This document shows positions 1 to 6,485 of a stretch of 11,624 nucleotides of DNA, piece by piece. A model generated the notes under the pieces. That model was not told the DNA's origin, ran no database searches, and was given only the letters and a program-made list of their open reading frames with translations. This DNA is from an uncultured Dictyoglomus sp. (GTDB lineage: Bacteria; Dictyoglomota; Dictyoglomia; Dictyoglomales; Dictyoglomaceae), in the NCBI GenBank assembly GCA_938039765.1, contig CALHTV010000016.1, forward strand, positions 1-11,624. The letters are read 5' to 3'. A program made the translations under genes and the position numbers. Every line of letters begins with the position of its first letter. Position 1 is the first letter of the stretch.

Positions 1-150
1 AACCAAAAAATTTTTATGCATCCTGCTATCTTTTACACGAGTTGGTATTATTTCATACCCCTCTTATTTAGTAAAATCTCCCCGTTTTTGAAAACAGGCC
101 TTCCTGAGGAACTAATAAGGAGATTCTTAAAAGATCTTAAAGGAGAATAA
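1..150 (+). CDS. C-terminal end of an unrecognised protein (partial, 5' end outside window)
   Basis: Frame 1 is open from the first base to a TAA at 148-150, giving 49 residues. The piece has an aromatic, hydrophobic stretch (around FYTSWYYFIPLLF, residues 11-23) followed by a charged, probably helical tail ending in LIRRFLKDLKGE. I do not recognise the family, and the fragment is too short to assign a function. It is accepted as coding because the Shine-Dalgarno of the next gene (AGGAG at 141-145) lies inside its last codons and the next ATG follows its stop by only 2 bp, as in a translationally coupled operon. An in-frame ATG at 16 has no ribosome-binding site, so the real start is probably outside the window. 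The context suggests a partner in sugar or glycan metabolism, but this is inference only. Confidence 0.6.
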   Translation, partial: NQKIFMHPAIFYTSWYYFIPLLFSKISPFLKTGLPEELIRRFLKDLKGE

Positions 151-152
151 CT

Positions 153-1763
153 ATGAAAAATGCTTTGGCTGCAGGTGGAGTAATTATAAACAAAAACACT
201 AAGAAAATTTTGATTTTAAAAAGAAAAAACGGAAACTGGGTACTACCTAAAGGACACTTAGAAAAAGAAGAATCTCCCGAAGAAGCTGCAATAAGAGAGG
301 TAAAAGAAGAAACAGGGTTAAATGTAAGAATAATAGATTACATTGGTAAAACCCAATACCATGCTCCAGCTACAGAGAGACATCCGGAAGAAGAAAAAAC
401 AGTAATTTGGTACCTAATGGAGACCGAGGAAACAGGAATAAAAGTAGAGGAAGATATATTTTCTGACGGGAGATTTTTTAATTTTTTAGAAGCTTATAAT
501 TTTTTAACTTTTCAGCAGGAAAAAGAAATATTAAAAAGAGGCTATGAGCTTTATCTATTGAGAAACAAAGAAAAAAAACTTCACATACTAATGTTAACCT
601 GGGAATACCCTCCGAGAATTGTAGGAGGATTAAGTAGACATGTCTACGATTTAAGTAGACATTTAGCAAAACAAAATGTAAAAGTATCTGTCATAACCTG
701 TGAGGCTCAAAATGCTCCTAACGAAGAACATTTTGAGAATTTATCTATTTATAGGATTCCCGAAAAATTGATTGATTCTTATAATTTTATCTCATGGATT
801 TATTTACTTAATCTATCAATGATTATAAAAGCCCTTCAAATAAATCAAAAAGAGCCTTTTGATATTATCCATTCTCATGACTGGCTTACAACTTTCTCAG
901 CTTATGTTCTAAAACACTCTTTTAAAAAACCCCTCATTTCAACTATACACGCTACTGAGTACGGAAGAAATCAGGGAATATACACGGAAGAACAAAAATT
1001 TATTCACAACATAGAATGGTGGTTAACTTATGAGTCCTGGAGAGTTGTAGTATGTAGCAATAATATGAAAGATGAGGTTAAAAATTTGTTTTCTTTACCT
1101 GAGGATAAACTTATAATGTTGCCAAACGGAATTGACCCAAATAACTTAAATACTAATTTAAATCTTCAAGAAATCAAAAAGATTTATGCTGGCAATGATG
1201 AAAAAATAATCCTATTTATTGGAAGACTACATCCTCAAAAAGGAGCTGAATATCTTCTAAGAGCTATACCTATTATCTCGGAAAGAATTAAAAATACAAA
1301 ATTTATATTTGTAGGAACAGGGCCTCAATTTTCTGGTTTGGTTGAGGAAGCAAAATATTTGGGAATAAAAGATAAAGTAATTTTTACAGGATTTATTGAT
1401 GACAATTTGAGAAATGCCCTTCTACATATAGCAGATATTTGCGTATTTCCAAGTATCTATGAGCCCTTTGGAATTGTTGCCCTCGAAGCCATGGCTTTAG
1501 GCAAGCCTGTTGTAGCAAGCAGACTAGGAGGATTTTCAGAGATAATAGAAGATGGGAAAGATGGCTTCCTTTTTGAGCCTAGAAATATCCTAGATCTTGC
1601 TGAAAAAGTTCTTTATGCTTTGACAAATTATGAGGTTGTAGAATTTATAAAAAACAACGCAATGAACAAAATAAAAGAAAAATATCTGTGGGATAAAATA
1701 GCAGAAGAGACCTTAAAAGAATATACGAAAGTCTATTATGAATATTTAAAAACCAATTGGTAA
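153..1763 (+). CDS. Nudix hydrolase fused to a GT-B glycosyltransferase (glycogen synthase-like, family GT4/GT5)
   Basis: Residues 1-135 form a Nudix domain with an intact Nudix box (GX5EX7REUXEEXGU) at residues 34-56: G34, E40, R48, E49, E52, E53, G55. The preceding WVLPKGH and the later KTVIWYLM resemble dinucleoside polyphosphate (Ap4A/Ap6A) hydrolases. From about residue 143 to 536 there is a complete GT-B retaining glycosyltransferase of about 394 residues, the usual family size. It has WEYPPRIVGGLSRH at 149-162 (N-terminal glycine loop), HDW at 242-244, STIHATEYG with H266, GRLHPQKG at 357-364 (donor phosphate binding), and the E-x7-E pair E437/E445. The opening motif is like archaeal/thermophile glycogen synthases that use ADP- or UDP-glucose, but donor and acceptor cannot be read from sequence. 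The product is probably cytosolic; I see no signal peptide. The start is fixed by AGGAG at 141-145, 7 nt upstream. M147 at the domain junction has no Shine-Dalgarno, so one fused polypeptide is expected. The gene is 13 bp upstream of the nucleotidyltransferase gene. Confidence 0.9.
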   Translation: MKNALAAGGVIINKNTKKILILKRKNGNWVLPKGHLEKEESPEEAAIREVKEETGLNVRIIDYIGKTQYHAPATERHPEEEKTVIWYLMETEETGIKVEEDIFSDGRFFNFLEAYNFLTFQQEKEILKRGYELYLLRNKEKKLHILMLTWEYPPRIVGGLSRHVYDLSRHLAKQNVKVSVITCEAQNAPNEEHFENLSIYRIPEKLIDSYNFISWIYLLNLSMIIKALQINQKEPFDIIHSHDWLTTFSAYVLKHSFKKPLISTIHATEYGRNQGIYTEEQKFIHNIEWWLTYESWRVVVCSNNMKDEVKNLFSLPEDKLIMLPNGIDPNNLNTNLNLQEIKKIYAGNDEKIILFIGRLHPQKGAEYLLRAIPIISERIKNTKFIFVGTGPQFSGLVEEAKYLGIKDKVIFTGFIDDNLRNALLHIADICVFPSIYEPFGIVALEAMALGKPVVASRLGGFSEIIEDGKDGFLFEPRNILDLAEKVLYALTNYEVVEFIKNNAMNKIKEKYLWDKIAEETLKEYTKVYYEYLKTNW

Positions 1764-1776
1764 GGGGGGACTCATT

Positions 1777-4260
1777 ATGAAAGTAGTAATAATGGCCGGA
1801 GGAGAAGGTACGAGACTTAGACCTCTTACTATTACTAGGCCTAAACCTATGACTTACATAGTTGGAAAACCTATCATGGAACATATTATAAACTTATTAG
1901 CAAACCAAGGTTTCAAAGATTTTATTGCAACCCTTTATTACCTGCCTGAGATAATTCAAGAATACTTTGAAGATGGATCAAACTGGAACATCCACTTAGA
2001 TTACTCAATCGAAGAAACACCTCTTGGTACTGCTGGAAGTGTAAAATACGCTTTAAAAGATAAACCTAAAGATAAGATATTAATTATTAGTGGAGATGCT
2101 CTTACGGACTTTGACTTAAATTCTGCCATAAAATTTCATGAAGAAAAAAAAGCATTAGTAACTATAGTCTTAGCAAGTGTGGAAAATCCGTTAGAGTATG
2201 GAGTTGTTATTACTAACGAGGAAGGAAAAATTGTTAAGTTTCTAGAAAAACCAACCTGGGGTGAAGTATTTAGTGACAACGTGAACACAGGTATTTACAT
2301 CTTAGAGCCTGAAGTCTTAGATTACATTCCTACGAATCAACCTTTTGATTTCAGTAAAGATTTATTTCCTTTACTTTTAGAAAAAAAAGCTCCTATTTAT
2401 GGATATGTGGCTAAAGGATATTGGTGTGATATTGGAAACTTAGAACAATTTTTACAAGCAAATTTTGACGTGCTGAATAAAAAAGTAAAAATTAAGATTC
2501 CAGGAAGAGAAATACTACCGGGAATATATGCCCGAGAAGATGTAGAAATTTCTCCCTCAGCCTTTATTAGACCACCTGTTTATATAGGCCAATTTACTAA
2601 AATAAGTAATAACGTATCTATATTAGGTCCTACAGTTTTAGGAGACTCTGTTTATGTGGATGATGAAGCTAAAATCCAAAGATGCGTTATCTTCAACAAT
2701 ACCTATGTGGGAAAAAAGACAAGTATATACTCCTCGATAATTGGATCTAAATGCAATATCAAAAACTCAACAAAAATAGAAGAAGGAGCAACAATTGGTG
2801 ATAACGTCACTATTGGAGAAAGAGCTTTTATAAATAATGGAATAAAAATTTGGCCTAACAAAATCATCGAAACAGGTACTATAGTGAACACGAGCGTAAT
2901 ATGGGGAAGCCACTGGAAAAAAACTCTCTTTGGTTACAGAGGAGTCACAGGGAAAATAAACATTGATATTAATCCTGAAATAGCAACAAGAATTGGAGCT
3001 GCTTTTGGAACAATTTTACCTAAAAACTCCTTTGTAGTAATGAGTAGAGATGAAAAATCTGCTTGTAGGATGATAAAAAGAGCTATATTGACAGGTATTC
3101 TTTCCACAGGAGTAAACATATTTGACATAAGAACACTGCCAATCTCTGTATCGAGATATTCTATAGAAAATTTAAATGCAATAGCAGGAGTACATATAAG
3201 GATCTCTCCTTATGATAGTGAAAAAATTCTAATTGAGTTTTTAGATAGAAAAGGAACTAATATAGACAAAAACACAGAAAGAAAAATAGAAAACATCTTT
3301 TTTAGAGAAGATTTTAGGAGAACTTATGCTAACGAGATAGGAATAATTAGATTTCCCCCTCACATAATAGAATACTATATAGAAGGCTTATTCAAAAATA
3401 TAGATATCTTTTCTATAGAGAATAGAAAGTTTAAGGTTGTAGTAGATTATCGTGGAAATTCTGCTTCTCTTTTACTTCCTTCTATATTTTCCAAACTTAA
3501 AGTGGAAAGTATATATCTAAATCCATATGGAGAAGATAGCAATAAAACCTTAGTTCCCGAAGAAGAAATATTAAAAATAACCCAAACAATCGGAGCTGAT
3601 TTTGGAGTAACAATAGATAATGACGCTGAAAACTTCTCTATAGTAACTCCAGAAGGCAAAATTATTTCTAAGGATGATTTAATAGCAGTTATAACTTACT
3701 TAATACTAAACATCTATCCTAATTCCCAAATTGTTATTCCCGTTACTATCTCAAGTTCTATTGAGAAAATAGCAGAAGAATTAAATGGGAAGATTATAAG
3801 AAGCAAAATTCATCCTTCAGAGCTTACAAAGATTATATTAAGAACTGAAGCTAAATTTGGAGCAAGTGAGGATGGTTTTATCTTTCCTGAATTTCAACCT
3901 ACTTTTGATGGAATCTATGCACTAATAAAATTCCTTGAGTTAAATTCTAAAGTCAAAATATCCTTATCCGAGATTATAAATAGTATTCCAAAATACTACA
4001 AAGTTAACACTATTGTAGATTGTTCCTGGGAAAACAAGGGAAAAATTATGAGAAAACTGATTGAAAGCTTCGCTGACAAACATATAGAGTATACAGATGG
4101 AATAAAAATCTATTTTGAAAACTCGTGGGTATTAATACTACCACATCCTGAAGATCCATCTTTCATAATATATGCAGAAGCGCCAAACCTAAGAGAAGCC
4201 CAAGAATTACTAGAAGATTTCAGTAATAAGATTAAGCAGTTAAATACAATTTTAATCTAA
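1777..4260 (+). CDS. Sugar-phosphate nucleotidyltransferase with beta-helix and phosphomannomutase/phosphoglucomutase-like domain (mannose-1-P guanylyltransferase-type fusion)
   Basis: The protein has 827 residues in three parts. Residues 1-235 are an NDP-sugar pyrophosphorylase fold with the signature GGEGTRLRPLT at 8-18 and PKPM at 22-25, the catalytic/metal residues D107 (GDAL) and D218 (WCDIG), and the substrate lysine K158 in EKP. It would make an NDP-sugar plus PPi from NTP and sugar 1-phosphate. Residues about 245-375 are hexapeptide repeats (for example EEGATIGDNVTIGERA) forming a left-handed beta-helix, which often drives oligomerisation. Residues 376-827 match the four-subdomain phosphohexomutase fold (FGYRGVTG at 385-392), but its active-site loops are eroded; see the findings. 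The architecture is that of bacterial proteins annotated as mannose-1-phosphate guanylyltransferase/phosphomannomutase. The nucleotide (GTP, ATP, UTP or dTTP) and sugar cannot be fixed from sequence, and glucose-1-P is a real alternative given the glycogen-synthase-like neighbour. The Shine-Dalgarno is the G-run at 1764-1769, directly after the upstream stop. Confidence 0.88.
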   Translation: MKVVIMAGGEGTRLRPLTITRPKPMTYIVGKPIMEHIINLLANQGFKDFIATLYYLPEIIQEYFEDGSNWNIHLDYSIEETPLGTAGSVKYALKDKPKDKILIISGDALTDFDLNSAIKFHEEKKALVTIVLASVENPLEYGVVITNEEGKIVKFLEKPTWGEVFSDNVNTGIYILEPEVLDYIPTNQPFDFSKDLFPLLLEKKAPIYGYVAKGYWCDIGNLEQFLQANFDVLNKKVKIKIPGREILPGIYAREDVEISPSAFIRPPVYIGQFTKISNNVSILGPTVLGDSVYVDDEAKIQRCVIFNNTYVGKKTSIYSSIIGSKCNIKNSTKIEEGATIGDNVTIGERAFINNGIKIWPNKIIETGTIVNTSVIWGSHWKKTLFGYRGVTGKINIDINPEIATRIGAAFGTILPKNSFVVMSRDEKSACRMIKRAILTGILSTGVNIFDIRTLPISVSRYSIENLNAIAGVHIRISPYDSEKILIEFLDRKGTNIDKNTERKIENIFFREDFRRTYANEIGIIRFPPHIIEYYIEGLFKNIDIFSIENRKFKVVVDYRGNSASLLLPSIFSKLKVESIYLNPYGEDSNKTLVPEEEILKITQTIGADFGVTIDNDAENFSIVTPEGKIISKDDLIAVITYLILNIYPNSQIVIPVTISSSIEKIAEELNGKIIRSKIHPSELTKIILRTEAKFGASEDGFIFPEFQPTFDGIYALIKFLELNSKVKISLSEIINSIPKYYKVNTIVDCSWENKGKIMRKLIESFADKHIEYTDGIKIYFENSWVLILPHPEDPSFIIYAEAPNLREAQELLEDFSNKIKQLNTILI

Positions 4261-4267
4261 TTTTAAC

Positions 4268-4295
4268 TTGACATTAAACTTCTTAAAATTATCAT
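4268..4295 (+). promoter_or_regulatory. Predicted sigma-A promoter of hppA
   Basis: A perfect -35 box TTGACA (4268-4273) is followed after 16 bp by TATCAT (4290-4295), five of six bases matching the -10 consensus. Transcription would start near 4302, leaving a leader of about 30 nt before the ATG. The leader contains a strong Shine-Dalgarno, GGGAGGT at 4320-4326. No terminator is visible between the previous gene and this promoter, so read-through from upstream is also possible. The start point is inferred only from box spacing. Confidence 0.7.
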
Positions 4296-4332
4296 AAACT
4301 AAGGAGAAAAATTTCTTAAGGGAGGTTGAAAA

Positions 4333-6324
4333 ATGCAAAATCTACTCTGGCTTGTCCCCTTTTCAGGAGCCATTGGCCTAATTACTGCTTTTCTAATTGC
4401 TCGCGGTATTCTAAGAGAAGAAGAAGGGCCAGAAGAAATTAAAAAGATAATGAAAGCAATACAACAAGGTGCTGATGCATTTTTAAACAGAGAAATAAAA
4501 ACAGTAGCAATTTTTGTATTAATATTTGGTATATTCATGGCTATAGTTTTACAACCTCTTCTTGGACTCGCTTTTATCATTGGAGCTATATTCTCTATGC
4601 TTTCTGGATTTATTGGTATGAAAATAGCCACAAGAGCAAATGGAAGGACCACCTATGCAGCTGCTAAACATGGTCCAGGTAAAGCTTTGGATCTAGCTTT
4701 CTCTGGTGGTTCAGTTATGGGACTAATGGAAGCAAGCTTAGGTATTTTGGGATCAAGCCTAATCTACCTAATATTAAGTGGTTTTATGCCTGATCCTAGG
4801 TCAAAATTAGAAATCATTAGTGGTTATGCTTTAGGTGCAAGCTTTATAGCCCTTTTTGCTCGCGTAGGAGGTGGAATATATACAAAAGCAGCTGATGTAG
4901 GAGCAGATTTAGTAGGAAAAGTCGAGGCTGGAATTCCTGAGGATGATCCAAGAAATCCTGCGGTGATTGCAGATAACGTAGGTGACAACGTAGGAGATGT
5001 GGCTGGGATGGGAGCAGATCTTTATGAGTCATATGTGGGAGCTATCAATGCAGGAGCTGTTTTAGGATTTGCATATGCAGAAATAAAGGGTCTATTGTTT
5101 CCATTTCTTCTTGCTGTAATAGGTTTATATGCTTCTATTATTGGAATCATATTTACCAAGGTTTATGCTTCTCAAAAGAATGCTGATCCAGCTAAAGCTC
5201 TAAGGAATGGAACTTTCTTAGCAGCAATCATAACAGTTATAGGATCATATTTCCTTTCAAAAAGTCTTATAGGTGATTTAGGAGCTTTCTGGGCCTCTAC
5301 TATTGGCATTTTAGCAGGAATTGGTATTGGTTTAATCAGCGAATACTATACTGCTAACAAACCTATCGAAAGAATAGCTTATGCAAGTACTACAGGACCT
5401 GCTACTAATATCATCACAGGACTTTCAGTGGGAATGGAGAGCACACTCTTAACTATTATTGTACTCGCTATAGGTATTTATTTAGCTTATATAGCTAAAG
5501 GTATGTGGGGTATAGGAATAGCAGGAGTAGGAATGCTAGCAACTCTCGGAATAACACTTTCTGTTGATGCTTATGGGCCAATTGCTGACAACGCAAGTGG
5601 AATAGCAGAAATGGCTCAGCAAGGTGAAAGAGTAAGAGAAATAACTAGTTCTCTTGATGCATATGGCAATACTACTGCTGCAATGGGTAAAGGATTTGCA
5701 ATTGGCTCAGCTATATTAACAGCTCTTTCTCTGTTTGCTGCCTTCAAAGAATGGGCAGGAATTCAATATATTGATGTATCTAAAGCTAGTGTTCTTGCTG
5801 GAGCTCTTATAGGAGGTATGTTACCATTCCTATTTTCAGCTCTATCCTTGAAAGCAGTGGGCGAAGCTGCTACTCATATGGTAGAAGAAGTGCGAAGACA
5901 ATTTAGAGAAATAAAAGGTTTACTTGAAGGCAAAGCTGAACCAGATTATGCAAGATGCGTTGATATCAGCACAAAAGGCGCTTTAAAAGCTATGGTTTTA
6001 CCAAGTTTAATTATGATTCTATCTCCTTTTATTATAGCTTTCTTACTTGGAAAAGAAGCCTTAGGTGGAATGTTGACAGGTGCAACTATCTCAGGGGGAT
6101 CTCTTGCTATATTTATGGCAAATGCAGGCGGAGCTTGGGATAATGCCAAAAAACTAATTGAGCATGGAAAATTTGGAGGTAAGGGTTCTGATGCTCACAA
6201 AGCAGCGGTTGTTGGAGATACGATAGGAGATCCTTTCAAAGATACAGCAGGACCATCTATTAATATCTTAATTAAGCTGATGGCTGTTATCTCCTTAGTC
6301 TTCTTGCCAATTTTCTTCCATTAA
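4333..6324 (+). CDS. hppA: K+-dependent, ion-translocating membrane pyrophosphatase
   Basis: This is an integral membrane enzyme that hydrolyses cytosolic PPi and uses the energy to pump H+ or Na+ out. At 663 residues and roughly 16 hydrophobic segments it is typical of bacterial members. The PPi/Mg2+ site is complete: [11 protein letters not shown] at 188-198, DDPRNP at 204-209, DNVGDNVGD at 214-222, and near the C-terminus DNAKK followed by [26 protein letters not shown] residues. In [10 protein letters not shown] (445-454), A449 and G452 occupy the positions where K+-independent enzymes carry Lys and Thr, which marks the K+-dependent subfamily. The ion-gate glutamate region ADLYESY contains E232. 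Whether Na+ or H+ is pumped cannot be decided by eye, because both kinds occur among K+-dependent enzymes. The gene has its own promoter and terminator, so it is probably a monocistronic unit. The ATG has an excellent Shine-Dalgarno 7 nt upstream. Confidence 0.97.
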   Translation: MQNLLWLVPFSGAIGLITAFLIARGILREEEGPEEIKKIMKAIQQGADAFLNREIKTVAIFVLIFGIFMAIVLQPLLGLAFIIGAIFSMLSGFIGMKIATRANGRTTYAAAKHGPGKALDLAFSGGSVMGLMEASLGILGSSLIYLILSGFMPDPRSKLEIISGYALGASFIALFARVGGGIYTKAADVGADLVGKVEAGIPEDDPRNPAVIADNVGDNVGDVAGMGADLYESYVGAINAGAVLGFAYAEIKGLLFPFLLAVIGLYASIIGIIFTKVYASQKNADPAKALRNGTFLAAIITVIGSYFLSKSLIGDLGAFWASTIGILAGIGIGLISEYYTANKPIERIAYASTTGPATNIITGLSVGMESTLLTIIVLAIGIYLAYIAKGMWGIGIAGVGMLATLGITLSVDAYGPIADNASGIAEMAQQGERVREITSSLDAYGNTTAAMGKGFAIGSAILTALSLFAAFKEWAGIQYIDVSKASVLAGALIGGMLPFLFSALSLKAVGEAATHMVEEVRRQFREIKGLLEGKAEPDYARCVDISTKGALKAMVLPSLIMILSPFIIAFLLGKEALGGMLTGATISGGSLAIFMANAGGAWDNAKKLIEHGKFGGKGSDAHKAAVVGDTIGDPFKDTAGPSINILIKLMAVISLVFLPIFFH

Positions 6325-6334
6325 TCAAAGACCC

Positions 6335-6372
6335 AAAAAAGGTGAGGGAAGATTTTCCCTCACCTTTTTTTA
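6335..6372 (+). terminator. Rho-independent terminator after hppA
   Basis: A perfect stem pairs GGTGAGGGAA (6341-6350) with TTCCCTCACC (6355-6364) around a GATT loop. It is extended by six A-T pairs (A6335-6340 with T6365-6370), giving 16 bp in all, with the T-run on the 3' side. It begins 10 bp after the hppA stop codon and is the only strong terminator seen in the window. Because the left arm starts with a run of A, it could also act on the opposite strand. Confidence 0.93.
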
Positions 6373-6400
6373 TTTTAATAACGACATAAATTCCAAAAGC

Positions 6401-6428
6401 TTGACATTAAGATTGTATATAATATACT
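6401..6428 (+). promoter_or_regulatory. Predicted sigma-A promoter of the ileS-btuFCD unit
   Basis: A perfect -35 TTGACA (6401-6406) is followed after 16 bp by TATACT (6423-6428), a five-of-six match to the -10 box. A perfect TATAAT also exists at 6418-6423, but its 11-bp spacing is too short for this -35. The predicted start near 6435 gives a leader of about 50 nt, too short for a T-box, which is a common control of aminoacyl-tRNA synthetase genes in Firmicutes. The sequence CTTGACATTAA around the -35 is identical to that at the hppA promoter. Confidence 0.75.
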
Positions 6429-6473
6429 TAAACCTAAAACTTTAATGGTTTTTTGTATTTTTAAGAAATTGGA

Positions 6474-6479
6474 AGGAGG
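6474..6479 (+). promoter_or_regulatory. Ribosome-binding site fixing the TTG start of ileS
   Basis: AGGAGG, within GGAAGGAGGG at 6471-6480, lies 6 nt before the TTG at 6486. No in-frame ATG occurs before the conserved N-terminus (FKKLPSLINFPKMEEEIL), so the unusual TTG is well supported as the initiation codon. Confidence 0.88.
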
Positions 6480-6485
6480 GATAAT

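Noticed and set aside
591..593. Internal ATG (M147) as a separate start for the glycosyltransferase domain
   Set aside because: No Shine-Dalgarno precedes it (the upstream bases are an A-run and TTCACATACTA), and the frame continues unbroken from the Nudix domain. A separate product is not supported.
4261..4332. Possible terminator or riboswitch between the mutase-like gene and hppA
   Set aside because: The 72-bp gap contains promoter boxes and a Shine-Dalgarno but no GC stem followed by T residues, and it is too short for a known riboswitch aptamer plus switch.
4299..4652. Long minus-strand open frame opposite the start of hppA
   Set aside because: It is antisense to a clearly conserved membrane enzyme, starts inside it and has no family features of its own. 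It is a shadow of the coding strand.
6418..6423. Perfect TATAAT as the ileS -10 box
   Set aside because: It lies only 11 bp from the perfect -35 box, too close for a sigma-70-type promoter. The imperfect TATACT at 16 bp fits better, so this was kept only as an alternative.
6430..6455. Weak hairpin in the ileS leader (AAACC pairing with GGTTT) followed by a T-run, resembling an attenuator
   Set aside because: The stem is short and almost all A-T, with a bulge. It would begin at or before the predicted transcript start and is unlikely to be stable in a thermophile. The leader is also too short for a T-box.
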